A DNA stretch of 64,000 nt, taken from an uncultured Pseudomonadales bacterium (GTDB lineage Bacteria; Pseudomonadota; Gammaproteobacteria; Pseudomonadales; Azotimanducaceae). Below, in pieces: positions 9,878-18,767 of this stretch; the first letter of the stretch is position 1; each line of letters opens with the position of its first letter. A program made the position numbers and the translations under genes. The notes below the pieces were generated by a model. It saw only the letters and a list, made by a program, of their open reading frames with translations, did no database searches and was not told the DNA's origin. The DNA lies in assembly GCA_951813295.1 (NCBI GenBank), contig CATOTI010000002.1:3234522-3298521 (forward strand). Reading direction: 5' to 3'.

Positions 9878-10240
9878 ATGCGAATCCATCAGGTGGCGAT
9901 GGGAGCGACCGATCTCGACGCGATCGAGGATTTCTATCGCGATGTTCTCGGGGCTCGTTTCATCGCGCGCTACGACCCGCCAGGGATCACGTTCTTCGAC
10001 TTCGAAGGGGTGCGGATCATGTTCGAGGCGGGCTCGGGTAGTTCGGTCGTCTACTTCTGGGTGGACGATATCGATGCAAAAGTCGCCGAGCTGGAGAGCA
10101 GGGGGGTGGTCTTCGACGGGCCGCCCCACGTCATTTTCCAGGACGACGACGGCATCTTCGGCGAAGCCGGTCAGGCTGAAACGATGGCCTTCTTCAAGGA
10201 CCCGGCCGGGAATCAGATCGCGCTCGCGACGCGTCGCTGA
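9878..10240 (+). CDS. VOC (glyoxalase/bleomycin-resistance) family protein
   Basis: 120 residues with one complete VOC module: RIHQVAMGATDLDAIEDFYRDVLG at the N-terminus, FDFEGVRIMF, VYFWVDDIDAKVAELES and the last strand MAFFKDPAGNQIALATR. The typical metal positions (the histidine of the first strand and the late acidic residue) are partly recognisable. Members act on small metabolites as lyases, isomerases or dioxygenases, or as binding proteins. It sits 23 bases after the LLM gene and two bases before the next gene. Confidence 0.85.
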   Translation: MRIHQVAMGATDLDAIEDFYRDVLGARFIARYDPPGITFFDFEGVRIMFEAGSGSSVVYFWVDDIDAKVAELESRGVVFDGPPHVIFQDDDGIFGEAGQAETMAFFKDPAGNQIALATRR

Positions 10241-10242
10241 GA

Positions 10243-10485
10243 GTGCGTTGCCGGGTCGGTTGCGGCGCGTGCTGTATCGCGCCGTCGATCTCATCGGCGA
10301 TTCCCGGAATGCCGGCGGGAAAACGGGCGGGCGAGCGCTGCGTTCAGCTCGATGACCAGAACCGCTGTCGTCTGTTCGGACAACCCGAACGCCCACGCGT
10401 GTGCCTCGAGTTTCGTGCCGAAGAAGTGGTGTGCGGAACGGACCGCGATGAAGCGATGCGCCTACTGACGATGCTCGAGGATTAA
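10243..10485 (+). CDS. YkgJ-family cysteine cluster protein
   Basis: 80 residues, GTG start two bases after the VOC stop. Cysteines at positions 3, 7, 10, 11, 33, 42, 54 and 64 and the segments GCGACCIAPSISS, GMPAGKRAGERCVQL and RCRLFGQPERPRVC identify the small YkgJ/UPF0153-like group, probably binding zinc or an Fe-S cluster. The biochemical role is not known. Its 3' end overlaps the convergent HAD gene by 24 bases. Confidence 0.87.
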   Translation: MRCRVGCGACCIAPSISSAIPGMPAGKRAGERCVQLDDQNRCRLFGQPERPRVCLEFRAEEVVCGTDRDEAMRLLTMLED

Positions 10486-11073
10486 CTCGTCGAGTCGTCG
10501 CTCGGTCGCCTCGACGCTCGTGACGTGGAAACTCGTGAGGAGCGCGTCGTTAGCTCCCGCGACGTTGTCGCGATTGTCGTCGAAGAAAATGACATCGGTG
10601 GCATCGAATCCCATGTCCGAGAGGACAGCCTGGTAGGCGTCGATACCGGGCTTTCGAACCCCGATGGTCGATGAGACGTAGATCTTCTCGAAATGATCCA
10701 GATCCGAGGCGTGGCGGGCCGCCCAGATCTTCTCGTGTTCGGGGTTGGTGTTGGTGAACACGAAACAGGGCAGGCTGCGGGCGAGTTCCCGTGAGCGTTC
10801 GAGGATGCCGTCGTAGACGCCGTCGAAGATGGCGTTCCAACCGTCGAGCCACTCGGCTTGGGTGAGTTCTATTTGCAGTCGACGAGAAAGTGCGCCGGTG
10901 AAATCGCCAAACCCGGACGCGCCGACCTCGAAGGACTTATAAGCGTCATCGATCAGCCAGCGGCTGCGTAGATCGTCGACGGGGGTCTTCGAGTACTTCG
11001 ACCAGGTCTCGAATGTCCGGCTGGCGCGCAGGCGAAGCAGAACGCCGCCCATGTCGAAAAGTGCTGCCTTCAT
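10462..11073 (-). CDS. HAD-superfamily hydrolase (IA subfamily, YihX-like)
   Basis: 203 residues. Motif I is FDMGGVLLRL, the D-x-G variant seen in YihX-like and epoxide-hydrolase-N-like HAD proteins. Motif II is in CFVFTNTN, motif III lysine in GVRKPG, motif IV in VIFFDDNRDNVAGA. A helical cap lies between motifs I and II. Likely a phosphatase of small sugar or nucleotide phosphates. Its start overlaps the stop of the ASCH gene by four bases (ATGA), so the two are translationally coupled. Confidence 0.87.
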   Translation of the reverse strand: MKAALFDMGGVLLRLRASRTFETWSKYSKTPVDDLRSRWLIDDAYKSFEVGASGFGDFTGALSRRLQIELTQAEWLDGWNAIFDGVYDGILERSRELARSLPCFVFTNTNPEHEKIWAARHASDLDHFEKIYVSSTIGVRKPGIDAYQAVLSDMGFDATDVIFFDDNRDNVAGANDALLTSFHVTSVEATERRLDELILEHRQ

Positions 11074-11636
11074 GATGGGTCGATCAGCGCGTTGGTGACG
11101 TCTTCGCCGAGGCTCGTGAGGCGGTAACCGACCTCCAGGCTCTGGGTCAGGCCGAGAGCCTTCAGCTTCCTGACGTTCGCCTTGAATGGCGCCTTCTCCC
11201 AGCCGAGCAAGTCCGCGAGGTCGCCTGCGCGCCGGCCGGGGTTAGCGCGGATGACCTCGAGGTACGACGCCGTCCACACGCTCGCGGCACGGCGGTCGGT
11301 GGCCTCGAGTTTTCCGATCACTTCGTCTTTTGGCAGCGCTTCGCGCGTAGGCATCGCGTCCGGTTCGACATAGAGGAACTCGACCCGGTAGAGCGTTTCG
11401 TTGGAGCGATCGAGATAGGCGTCGAGTTCGTCTCGCGAGTGGTGACCCGAGCGCGAGAGGTCGTCGTCAACGATATCGCTGGGCTCGATGACGTCCACGG
11501 CCGTGACCTTGATCCCGCCCGTTGGCGCGAGTTTGTAGATACCGCCGATCTTCGCCTGCGGCGCCTTCCAGCGTCGAAACGTCAGGGTCTGCTCGCCTGC
11601 GCGGATCTTCTCTTTGGAGGGTTTCGTGAACTGCAT
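11070..11636 (-). CDS. ASCH (PUA-like) domain protein with C-terminal winged helix
   Basis: 188 residues. The first 100 or so carry a compact ASCH/PUA-like barrel (MQFTKPSKEKIRAGEQTLTF, GGIYKL, IKVTAVDVIEPSDI). The last 80 residues read as a winged-helix unit (VIRANPGRRAGDLADLLG, FKANVRKLKALGLTQS). ASCH domains bind RNA or modified nucleosides in known cases. The combination suggests nucleic-acid binding, but no function can be named. The upstream gap holds two copies of GTTCAGA at 11641 and 11652. Confidence 0.7.
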   Translation of the reverse strand: MQFTKPSKEKIRAGEQTLTFRRWKAPQAKIGGIYKLAPTGGIKVTAVDVIEPSDIVDDDLSRSGHHSRDELDAYLDRSNETLYRVEFLYVEPDAMPTREALPKDEVIGKLEATDRRAASVWTASYLEVIRANPGRRAGDLADLLGWEKAPFKANVRKLKALGLTQSLEVGYRLTSLGEDVTNALIDPS

Positions 11637-11746
11637 TTTGGTTCAGATTCTGTTCAGACGGTGAACACTAGGGTAGCGATATCGAAGCCAATACGAGGTG
11701 CCGTCAGACAGATTTCTGTTTCGATTCTTGAATTGACATCTCCCTC

Positions 11747-11838
11747 GTTGCTCTCGTGTCTCCCTCCCTCCCCCGATCCGTCGGGGGGCGAGAGCAACGG
11801 CTTCACCCACGCGAAACTCTCGCGTGGGTGTTTTTTTT
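11747..11838 (+). ncRNA. Candidate small RNA: long hairpin followed by terminator
   Basis: On the plus strand GTTGCTCTCG (11747-11756) pairs perfectly with CGAGAGCAAC (11789-11798), enclosing an inner perfect stem CCCCCGA/TCGGGGG at 11770-11776 and 11781-11787. A strong intrinsic terminator follows directly. Both flanking genes (ASCH and galM) are on the minus strand, so this terminator serves neither. I infer a short plus-strand transcript. A TTGACA occurs at 11733-11738, but no convincing -10 follows, and I recognise no known RNA family. Confidence 0.45.
11804..11838 (+). terminator. Rho-independent terminator (plus strand)
   Basis: A perfect 11-base stem, CACCCACGCGA at 11804-11814 with TCGCGTGGGTG at 11820-11830, has a five-base loop and is followed by eight T residues at 11831-11838. 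It lies five bases from the galM stop codon, on the opposite strand. Confidence 0.88.
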
Positions 11839-11842
11839 GGGC

Positions 11843-12856
11843 CTAGTCGAACGTATCGAACGAAAACTCCGTTGTGGCGACGTAGCGCTCGCCCGGGCGC
11901 AGGGTCGGGTCGGGATAGTTCGGCTGGTTCGGTGCGTCGGGAAATTGCTGTGTCTCGAGGCAAATGGCGCCGTAGCGAAGCCAGGGGTCATCCGCAGTCG
12001 CAAAATCATCGAGCGTATTGCTCGTGTAGCACTGGATGCCGGGCTGGTCCGTCGCGACGCTGACCCGCCGCCCCGACGCCGGATGTGCGAGCACGGCCGC
12101 GCGACGCATGCCCTTACCGTTGATCGCGAACGTGTGGTCGAAACCGCCGACAAGAGCGAGCTGTGGATCGTCACCCCGCCGGGCTTCGCCCAGCGACGTC
12201 GGCGCTCGAAGGTCGAAAGCGCTCGTGACGACCGGGCGGATCTCGCCGAGCTGGGTGAGGGCCTCGCTGACGGGAAGGTAGTGGTCCGCTTCGATGCTCA
12301 AGAGGTGATCGTCGATCGTGCGCCGGCGGTCGCCGCTCAGATTGAAGTAGGGGTGCGATGTCAGGCTCACCGGTGTCGGCGCGTCGGTTTCGGCCTCGAA
12401 TCTGAGCGTAAGCGACGCTTCCCCGATCGTATAACGTGCCCTGACGTCGAGATTGCCGGGATAGCCGGACTCGAAGGCGCGGCTGACGAGCCGGAACTCG
12501 ACCGTGTTTTCGTCGATGACCTCGCCATCCCAACGACGCAGACCGAATCCCGCGCGACCGCCGTGCAGATGGTGCGGCGGGATGTTCCGATCGAGCTCGA
12601 ACACCTCGCCGTCGAGTTCGAACGTCGCGTTGGTCATCCGATTGGAATATCGGCCGACGAAACAATTGAAATACGGATGGCGGCCGAGAAACTGCTCGCG
12701 CGACTCAAAGCCGAGGAGGATCGAGGCCCTGCGCCCGTGACGGTCGGGGACGGCGAGCCGGGTGATCGCGCCGCCGTGTTCGATCACTTCGAAATCGATG
12801 GTCTCGGACTCGTAACGAAACGTCTTGAACTCGGGGTTGTCGTTGACGGTCTTCAT
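11843..12856 (-). CDS. galM: Aldose 1-epimerase (mutarotase)
   Basis: 337 residues starting MKTVNDNPEF at 12856, where the ATG overlaps the stop of the acyltransferase gene as ATGA. The beta-sandwich family signature is clear: FVGRYSNRM, NIPPHHLHGG with the first catalytic histidine, TSHPYFNLSG with the second, and the late glutamate in AICLETQQFPDAPNQP. It interconverts the alpha and beta anomers of hexoses such as galactose or glucose. No galactose operon surrounds it, so the physiological sugar is open. Confidence 0.93.
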   Translation of the reverse strand: MKTVNDNPEFKTFRYESETIDFEVIEHGGAITRLAVPDRHGRRASILLGFESREQFLGRHPYFNCFVGRYSNRMTNATFELDGEVFELDRNIPPHHLHGGRAGFGLRRWDGEVIDENTVEFRLVSRAFESGYPGNLDVRARYTIGEASLTLRFEAETDAPTPVSLTSHPYFNLSGDRRRTIDDHLLSIEADHYLPVSEALTQLGEIRPVVTSAFDLRAPTSLGEARRGDDPQLALVGGFDHTFAINGKGMRRAAVLAHPASGRRVSVATDQPGIQCYTSNTLDDFATADDPWLRYGAICLETQQFPDAPNQPNYPDPTLRPGERYVATTEFSFDTFD

Positions 12857-13821
12857 CGGGTCCTCGAATCGGAACGTTTGTCGCGCGGTGATTTGAAACG
12901 CTTGTAGCCCCATTGGTACTGCGCGGGGTCGCGTCGAACGATCGACTCGATGTCGGCGTTCATCGCGGCGGCGCTGGCGAGCACGTCGTCGGCGTAGATC
13001 GCATCACGCGCGGGGCGGAAGTATGCCGCGAACGCGTGCGACGTCCGCTCGATCCAGCCGAAGACGACCCGTGCCCGGCTACGACGGATCAGTTGATGGA
13101 CAAATGTCATCGTCCGCGCGGGGTTCTCGAAAAACGGCGCCTCGATACCGGCGTTGGGGGGCGGAACCTGATCCGGCAAGAACAGCACGGCCGAACCGTC
13201 GCCCAGCGCGCGCCGAAGCTGCCGAAGCCCTTGCGTCGTCGTCGGGTGTACCGCGGTTCCCCAGCCTGTACGGGCGCGCAGGAAATTCTCGTCGATCGCT
13301 AGGATCTTCGCCGGTGAGTAAAGCGCGGTGACCGTTCGCCGGGTGCGGATGGCGAGCGGCAGCAACTCCCAGTTACCGAAGTGTGGCTGGAGCACGATCA
13401 GGGGATCAGTGCCGGCAAGGGCATCCAGCCCTTCGTAGCGCTCGATGAGAGCGCTCGCGCGCTCGGCGGAATAGTGCCAACAGATGCCGATTTCCGCGGC
13501 GAGGTAATGCATGTGCCGGAACGTGTCGACGATGGTCCGCGCCCGCTCCGTTTTGTCCTGGTCGGGGAAGCAGCGATCGAGGTTTTCTTCGATCGTCCTC
13601 TTGATCGTCGAGGGAACTCGCGCGTGAAGCCCGGACGTCTCGTTAGCCCAACGACGCAAGTTCGTGAGCTCTTGCCGGGCGAGTGCGCGCGACGTGATGC
13701 CGAGAGGGGCTTCGATCAGCTCGGAGAATGCGCTTGATTGCGAGACGTGTCGGCGCGGCATGGCGAGATTTTCGTCGATCGGGCGAGTTCGCGTCGCGCG
13801 GTTTGGATCCCACGCTTCCAT
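12853..13821 (-). CDS. LpxL/HtrB-family lysophospholipid (lipid A) acyltransferase
   Basis: 322 residues; an alternative start at residue 21 (MPRRHVSQSS) is equally possible. The HX4E catalytic motif is H147-FGNW-E152. Further family marks are FLPDQVPPPNAG and the final QWGYKRFKSP. Such enzymes add a secondary acyl chain to Kdo-lipid A, which supports a Gram-negative outer membrane. The usual N-terminal membrane segment is weak here. It is divergent from yegD and overlaps galM downstream. Confidence 0.88.
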   Translation of the reverse strand: MEAWDPNRATRTRPIDENLAMPRRHVSQSSAFSELIEAPLGITSRALARQELTNLRRWANETSGLHARVPSTIKRTIEENLDRCFPDQDKTERARTIVDTFRHMHYLAAEIGICWHYSAERASALIERYEGLDALAGTDPLIVLQPHFGNWELLPLAIRTRRTVTALYSPAKILAIDENFLRARTGWGTAVHPTTTQGLRQLRRALGDGSAVLFLPDQVPPPNAGIEAPFFENPARTMTFVHQLIRRSRARVVFGWIERTSHAFAAYFRPARDAIYADDVLASAAAMNADIESIVRRDPAQYQWGYKRFKSPRDKRSDSRTR

Positions 13822-13919
13822 TTCTTATCGAAAACAGTAGGATCGCGCGCCCCACGCGAACCCGTGCGCGGCGCGGTCGCGTGCGCGTGTTCCTACGTCC
13901 GCTAGTGAATAGGTGTCTG

Positions 13920-15215
13920 ATGCAAGCTGGTTTCGATTATGGAACGTCGCATTGCTCGATCGGGTTGGTGCGTGATCGCTCGGTCGAACTCGTCCCGCTC
14001 GAGGATGGCGCGACGATGATCCCCTCGACGCTCTTCGCGCCGCGCCCCAACGATCAGCTCGACAGCGACACGATCGAATTCACGCCGGAAATCCTGAGCG
14101 AGCTTCGCTTCGGCAAGGCGGCGTTGGATCAGTATCTCGTCGAGCCGACGGAAGGCTTTTTCGTGAAAAGCCCGAAGAGTTTCCTCGGTGCCTCCGGGCT
14201 CTCCGAGGAAGTCAAAGAGCGCTTCATCATGGTCGTCGCCGCCATGATGGCCAACGTGAAGCAACATGCCGATGTCCTGTGTGGTGAGCCCATCGATCAG
14301 GTCGTAATCGGTCGTCCGATCAACTTCCAGGCGGCGGGTATCGAGCAAACGCGCAACGCCGTACAGGCAAACCAGCAAGCGCTCGCCATGTTGGTGTCGG
14401 CGGCGCGAGAAGCCGGTTTTGAGGAAGTTCGCTTTCTCTACGAACCGCTCGCTGCCGCGATGGAATACGAAGAACGGCTCAAGGCCGAACGGCTCGTCCT
14501 CGTAGCGGATATCGGCGGCGGAACGACGGATTGTTCCTTCGTTCGGGTCGGCCCTGAGCGTCGCGACGATGTCGATCGTGACGCCGATCTCCTGGGTTAT
14601 GCAGGCGAGCGCGTCGGGGGCAACGACTACGATCAGCTCCTGGCGCTCGCTTCGATCATGCCGCACTTCGGATATCAGAAGACGCGTGAAGACGGCTTGC
14701 CGGTGCCGAACGCCTATTTCGTCGACGCCGTTTCGACGAACAACGTCGCCGCGCAGCAGCAGTTCTACAGCGCGCGTCGTCGTGAATACCTCGAGGACTG
14801 GGTGCGCGTCGGGGTCGAAGAAGTGCGCCGGTTGATCAAGGTGCACGAGTCTCGACTCACGTATCGGATCGGGAACGACGCCGAAGCGCTCAAGATCGCG
14901 CTGACGGATGATTGCGAAGCGTCGTTTTCGCTCGACTACATCGAGAACGGACTATCGGCCGGCGGCGATCAGGCCGGCTTCGCCGATGCGTGCGAGCGAT
15001 TGCTCAACCATCTCGAGAACCTGATCCGGACGGTCACGCGGCAGGCGGGTACGGAGCCCGATTGCTTCTATCTGACGGGTGGTATGGCGCGCGCGACGAT
15101 CGTGCGGCGGTTCTTGAAGGAACGATTCCCGAACATAGAGATGATCGACAGCGATCACTTCGCTTCGGTCACCGAAGGACTGGCGATCTGGGCGCGGCGA
15201 ATCTTCGCGTCATGA
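13920..15215 (+). CDS. yegD: YegD-family Hsp70-like chaperone
   Basis: 431 residues starting MQAGFDYGTSHCSIG. Strong landmarks shared with E. coli YegD are FVKSPKSFLGASGL, VIGRPINFQ, FLYEPLAAAMEYE and VADIGGGTTDCSF, which form the two phosphate loops and connect regions of the actin-like ATPase. It has the nucleotide-binding domain but no DnaK-type substrate-binding domain and lid. The biological client is unknown. The stop overlaps the start of the P-loop kinase gene by four bases (ATGA). Confidence 0.93.
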   Translation: MQAGFDYGTSHCSIGLVRDRSVELVPLEDGATMIPSTLFAPRPNDQLDSDTIEFTPEILSELRFGKAALDQYLVEPTEGFFVKSPKSFLGASGLSEEVKERFIMVVAAMMANVKQHADVLCGEPIDQVVIGRPINFQAAGIEQTRNAVQANQQALAMLVSAAREAGFEEVRFLYEPLAAAMEYEERLKAERLVLVADIGGGTTDCSFVRVGPERRDDVDRDADLLGYAGERVGGNDYDQLLALASIMPHFGYQKTREDGLPVPNAYFVDAVSTNNVAAQQQFYSARRREYLEDWVRVGVEEVRRLIKVHESRLTYRIGNDAEALKIALTDDCEASFSLDYIENGLSAGGDQAGFADACERLLNHLENLIRTVTRQAGTEPDCFYLTGGMARATIVRRFLKERFPNIEMIDSDHFASVTEGLAIWARRIFAS

Positions 15216-15733
15216 TCACGGTGGTGTCCGGAACGCCGGGTTCGGGCAAGACGACGCTGGCCGCGACACTCGCGGCAGCCCATTCGAATGGTGTTCACCT
15301 GGAGACGGATGTCTTCTTTGACTTCTTGAGCCATTCCATCGATCCGTCGACGCCCGCGTCCCGGCGACAGAACGAGGTCATAGTCTCGAGCTATTGCGCC
15401 GCGGCAGGAGCGTTCGCCGAGGGTGATTACCGGGTGTTCGTCGATGGCGTCATCGGGCCGTGGTGGCTCGACGATCTGCGCGGTTATCTACCTTCTTTCG
15501 ATTACGTGCTCCTGCACGCCGACCTCGCGACGACGCTCGAACGAGTCGAAGCGCGCCGCGTCTCACGCCAGGCCTCGGCGTCGGCCCGGATCGTGAAAGC
15601 GATGCATCCACAGTTCGAGCGGGTTCTCGATCAGTACGCGCGCCACGTCGTGGACACGACGGCGTTTACTCCCGACGACGTCGTTGCCGCCTATTACGAG
15701 CGCCTCGCGCGTGACGGATTCCGAATGAACTAG
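15212..15733 (+). CDS. Small P-loop kinase-like ATPase
   Basis: 173 residues: Walker A GTPGSGKTTLA at residues 7-17, then a DVFFDFL segment, a strand ending VFVDGVIGPWW and a LLHADLATTLERV motif with a LID-like arginine-rich helix. This is the AAA_33/zeta-toxin/shikimate-kinase-like fold of small-molecule kinases. The ATG overlaps the yegD stop, so the two are coupled. The substrate cannot be predicted. The 3' end overlaps the convergent acyl-CoA synthetase gene by four bases. Confidence 0.83.
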   Translation: MITVVSGTPGSGKTTLAATLAAAHSNGVHLETDVFFDFLSHSIDPSTPASRRQNEVIVSSYCAAAGAFAEGDYRVFVDGVIGPWWLDDLRGYLPSFDYVLLHADLATTLERVEARRVSRQASASARIVKAMHPQFERVLDQYARHVVDTTAFTPDDVVAAYYERLARDGFRMN

Positions 15734-17538
15734 AACCCGACGTTCGCCGCCCGAATCCCGGACAACACCTCATCGGTAAGTCGCTCGTACTGTTTCTGGC
15801 CGGGTAGCTGTACGTAGAGCGGGTCGGTCACCGCCGAGAGGTCGTAGGCTTCGCGTTTGAGATCACCTTTGACCATCTTGAAGGTGCCCGTCACGTCGAT
15901 TTCGGACTGAATCCGCAGGAAAACCGGTCGCGCATAGGTCGCGAGCTCGTTCTCGACATAATGACTGAACGCGTCGAGGTCGAGTTCGGTCTCTCCTTCG
16001 ACGAGCCGAATGGCGGCCATGCCGGCACGCCCGTCGGCGCCGGGAATCTCGACCCCGTAGACGTTGGCGATTTCGATCGCCGGGAATCCGTTCAGGATTT
16101 CACCCACCTCGTTCGTCGAGACGTTTTCGGACTTCCAGCGGAACGTGTCGCCGACACGATCGACGAACTGGTAGTGCGGGTAACCGAGGGTGAAGCCGAC
16201 ATCGACTTCGCGGATGAGATCGCCCGAGTTGAACCACTGGTCGCCGTCTTCGAGAACATTGGTGATGATCTTCTTGCTGGTCGCCTCGGCATCGGTGTAA
16301 CCCTCGAACACGGCCTCTGGCGTGATGTGGCCGAGCAACAGACCTGGTTCGCCCTGGGCGACTTCGATGCAACGTCCGTTCGCGTCGCGGATGATCTCGT
16401 CGTCGTCGACGTCGTATTTGACGAGAGCCACGCGCGTCGACGTGGTGCCGATCGTGCAGTCCTTGTTCATGAGGTTCGCAAAAGCGACGTTGCCCTCGCT
16501 CGACCCGTAGAACTCGGTGATCCGGCCGATACCGAAGCGCTCTTTGAAACCCATCCAGACGTCGGGTCGCAGGCCGTTGCCCATCATCTTGACGAGCGGC
16601 GTCAGGGCATCGTCCGGCTTCGCTTCCGTGTTCATGAGATACCGACAGAGTTCACCGATATAGACGAGCGAGCTGCAGTTGTACTCGCGAATCTCCCGAA
16701 GGAATGCGCTGGCGGAGAACTTTCGACGCAAGAACATCGATGCGCCTGTGCCGAGTGACGAACCGACGCCGATCATGAGGCCCGTGCCGTGATACAGCGG
16801 CAGGCAGAGGTAGATTCGATCGGCGGGCGTGAGGCGTAGGCCGGCGATGCCGGCGAGCCCTGCGCTCATGAGGTAGCGGCGATGGGAAAGCACGGCCGCC
16901 TTCGGCAAGCCCGTCGTGCCGGACGTGAAGATGAAGAACGCCGTCTCGCCGATCGCGACGTCGCCTGTTTCGGGCAGGTTCGAATCCGGCTGATTGCTCG
17001 TGCTGCGGGCGAAATCGAAAGCCCAATCCGGACAGTTGCCGTCGTCGCCATCGGGGATGAAGAGGAAGTCTTCCCCGGCTGAGAGGTCGAGCTCGTCGAC
17101 GACGCCACCGATCGAATCGGCAACCTCGGCGCCGAAGACGAACTTCCTCGACTCGGTCACCGTCACGCAGTGCCGCAACGGTCGACCGGTCAGGTTGGTG
17201 TTGATGAGTCCGGCCACAGCGCCGACCTTGCTGATGGCGGTCACGACGACGAGAAACTCGATGCGGTTCTCCATCATCACGCTCACCGTATCGCCGCGTG
17301 CTACGCCCTGCTCCTTGAGCGCGTGGGCGTAGACGTTGGCGCGCGTGTTGAGCTCCCTCCAGCTGACCTCTTCGTTCTCCGTGACGACCGCCGTCGCGTC
17401 ACCGTAGGTCTCAGCGTTCGTTTCGACGGCTCGCGCGAAACAATCCTTCTCGGAAGGGTCGCGCGGCACCATGCCACGCTTGAGCTTCAGGAGCGTCGGA
17501 ACGGAAGCGAGGGTCTGGACCACATCGCGGATACCCAT
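15730..17538 (-). CDS. Long-chain acyl-CoA synthetase (FadD6/FATP type)
   Basis: 602 residues, length typical of the FATP-like branch. The AMP-binding signature is FIFTSGTTGLPKAAVLSHRR. Further motifs are ITEFYGSSEGNVAFANL, WFNSGDLIRE, YQFVDRVGDTFRWKSENVST and the C-terminal lysine region in TGTFKMVKGDLK. It activates long or very long chain fatty acids to CoA esters, possibly coupled to uptake. It lies beside many CoA-pathway genes between 17 and 27 kb. Confidence 0.93.
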   Translation of the reverse strand: MGIRDVVQTLASVPTLLKLKRGMVPRDPSEKDCFARAVETNAETYGDATAVVTENEEVSWRELNTRANVYAHALKEQGVARGDTVSVMMENRIEFLVVVTAISKVGAVAGLINTNLTGRPLRHCVTVTESRKFVFGAEVADSIGGVVDELDLSAGEDFLFIPDGDDGNCPDWAFDFARSTSNQPDSNLPETGDVAIGETAFFIFTSGTTGLPKAAVLSHRRYLMSAGLAGIAGLRLTPADRIYLCLPLYHGTGLMIGVGSSLGTGASMFLRRKFSASAFLREIREYNCSSLVYIGELCRYLMNTEAKPDDALTPLVKMMGNGLRPDVWMGFKERFGIGRITEFYGSSEGNVAFANLMNKDCTIGTTSTRVALVKYDVDDDEIIRDANGRCIEVAQGEPGLLLGHITPEAVFEGYTDAEATSKKIITNVLEDGDQWFNSGDLIREVDVGFTLGYPHYQFVDRVGDTFRWKSENVSTNEVGEILNGFPAIEIANVYGVEIPGADGRAGMAAIRLVEGETELDLDAFSHYVENELATYARPVFLRIQSEIDVTGTFKMVKGDLKREAYDLSAVTDPLYVQLPGQKQYERLTDEVLSGIRAANVGF

Positions 17539-17647
17539 GGAATCACCACGTCAGTTCGAATGCGCGTATCTTAGATTTTTTGATCGGCGGCGCACCCATT
17601 GAACGAGCGCCGACCGGTCGTTGCGAAGATGGGAGGAGGGATCAGCC

Positions 17648-18511
17648 GTGAATGAGATATGGCATATCGGCGACATCAAGGTCACGCGCGTCGTCGAGAT
17701 GGAGGTGACGGGCGGATCGCGGTTCATTTTGCCGACCGCGACTCGCGAAGCTTGTGTGGAGATCGATTGGCTGGCACCGCACTTCATGGACGAGCAGGGC
17801 AACTTGCGCATGAGCATTCATGCGCTCGTCATCGATACCGGAGATCGTCGCATCGTCGTCGACACGTGCATCGGCAACGATAAGCAGCGTTCGATCCCCA
17901 ACTGGACCAATCTGCAGACCGAATTCCTGACGGACCTCGCCCGTGCGGGGTATCCGCGCGAGAGCATCGATACCGTGCTCTGCACGCACCTGCACGTCGA
18001 CCACGTTGGTTGGAACACGATGCTCGTGGACGGGGAATGGGTGCCGACGTTCGAGAATGCGCGCTATCTGATCGGCGAAGACGAGTGGCGCTACTGGGAC
18101 GGCGAGGAAGAGGACGAGTACGGGCCAATCCTCACCGATTCGGTTCGGCCGGTCGTCGCGGCGGGTCTAGTCGATTTCGTGGCGACGGATCACTTGGTTG
18201 CGCCCGGTATCCAGCTCGAATCGACGCCCGGGCATACGCCAGGCCACGTCAGCATCCGCATCGAGTCGAAAGGCGAGGTTGCCCTCATCACCGGCGACTG
18301 CATCCATCATCCCTGTCAGATCACGCGCACCGATTGGTGCAGCTCGGCCGACTTCGACCAGTCGATGGGTCGTGAGACGCGAGAAGGCCTGTTGGCACGC
18401 ACGGTGGATACGGACGTGTTGATGATCGGCACGCACTTCGCGACGCCCACGGCGGGTCATGTCAGGCGGCTTGCGGACGGACGCTACTGGTTGGACGTCG
18501 GCGGGAGCTGA
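17648..18511 (+). CDS. Metallo-beta-lactamase-fold hydrolase
   Basis: About 287 residues. GTG 17648 follows GGGAGGAGGG by seven bases and is preferred to starts further upstream. The metal motif HLHVDHVGWN lies near residue 115. GHTPGHVS supplies the next histidine, GDCIHHPCQ the bridging aspartate, and GTHFATPTAG the last histidine. These match a complete MBL hydrolase site. Close relatives include lactonases and alkyl-sulfatase-like enzymes; the substrate is not known. Confidence 0.88.
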   Translation: MNEIWHIGDIKVTRVVEMEVTGGSRFILPTATREACVEIDWLAPHFMDEQGNLRMSIHALVIDTGDRRIVVDTCIGNDKQRSIPNWTNLQTEFLTDLARAGYPRESIDTVLCTHLHVDHVGWNTMLVDGEWVPTFENARYLIGEDEWRYWDGEEEDEYGPILTDSVRPVVAAGLVDFVATDHLVAPGIQLESTPGHTPGHVSIRIESKGEVALITGDCIHHPCQITRTDWCSSADFDQSMGRETREGLLARTVDTDVLMIGTHFATPTAGHVRRLADGRYWLDVGGS

Positions 18512-18675
18512 GCGCGGGCTTTCAGGCGGTCCATCCAGTCGTGGATACGATGTCGTGTCCATGGAATGTCGAGCGCGATGAAGGCGAGGCCGAGCGGAAA
18601 CATCCAGAAACCGACGATCGGTAGAAAACCGAACATCCCGCCGATCATCAGCAGAACGCCGACGAAAGAGCGCAC
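18484..18675 (-). CDS. Small membrane protein (about 63 residues)
   Basis: Two hydrophobic segments (FVGVLLMIGGMFGFLPIVG and FPLGLAFIALDI) followed by a basic helix ending in DWMDRLKARAQ. This hairpin pattern is common in small uncharacterised proteobacterial membrane proteins. GTG 18675 is the nearest start, but the frame stays open upstream with protein-like sequence (ITDEPRDLKQKIAGWSYG) without an ATG, so the true start may be a rare codon near 18765, abutting the upstream hydrolase gene. It overlaps the convergent MBL gene by 28 bases. Confidence 0.55.
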   Translation of the reverse strand: MRSFVGVLLMIGGMFGFLPIVGFWMFPLGLAFIALDIPWTRHRIHDWMDRLKARAQLPPTSNQ

Positions 18676-18767
18676 GATCGGCGGTAAACGTCGATCACCC
18701 CACGCGAGGATGCCGTAGGACCAGCCGGCGATCTTCTGTTTGAGATCTCGGGGCTCGTCGGTAATGG

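Noticed and set aside
11733..11738. TTGACA as a -35 box for the candidate small RNA
   Set aside because: No acceptable -10 hexamer occurs 16-18 bases downstream, so I did not annotate a promoter.
13902..14846. A 314-codon minus-strand frame opposite yegD
   Set aside because: The plus strand encodes an unmistakable YegD; the antisense frame has no recognisable features.
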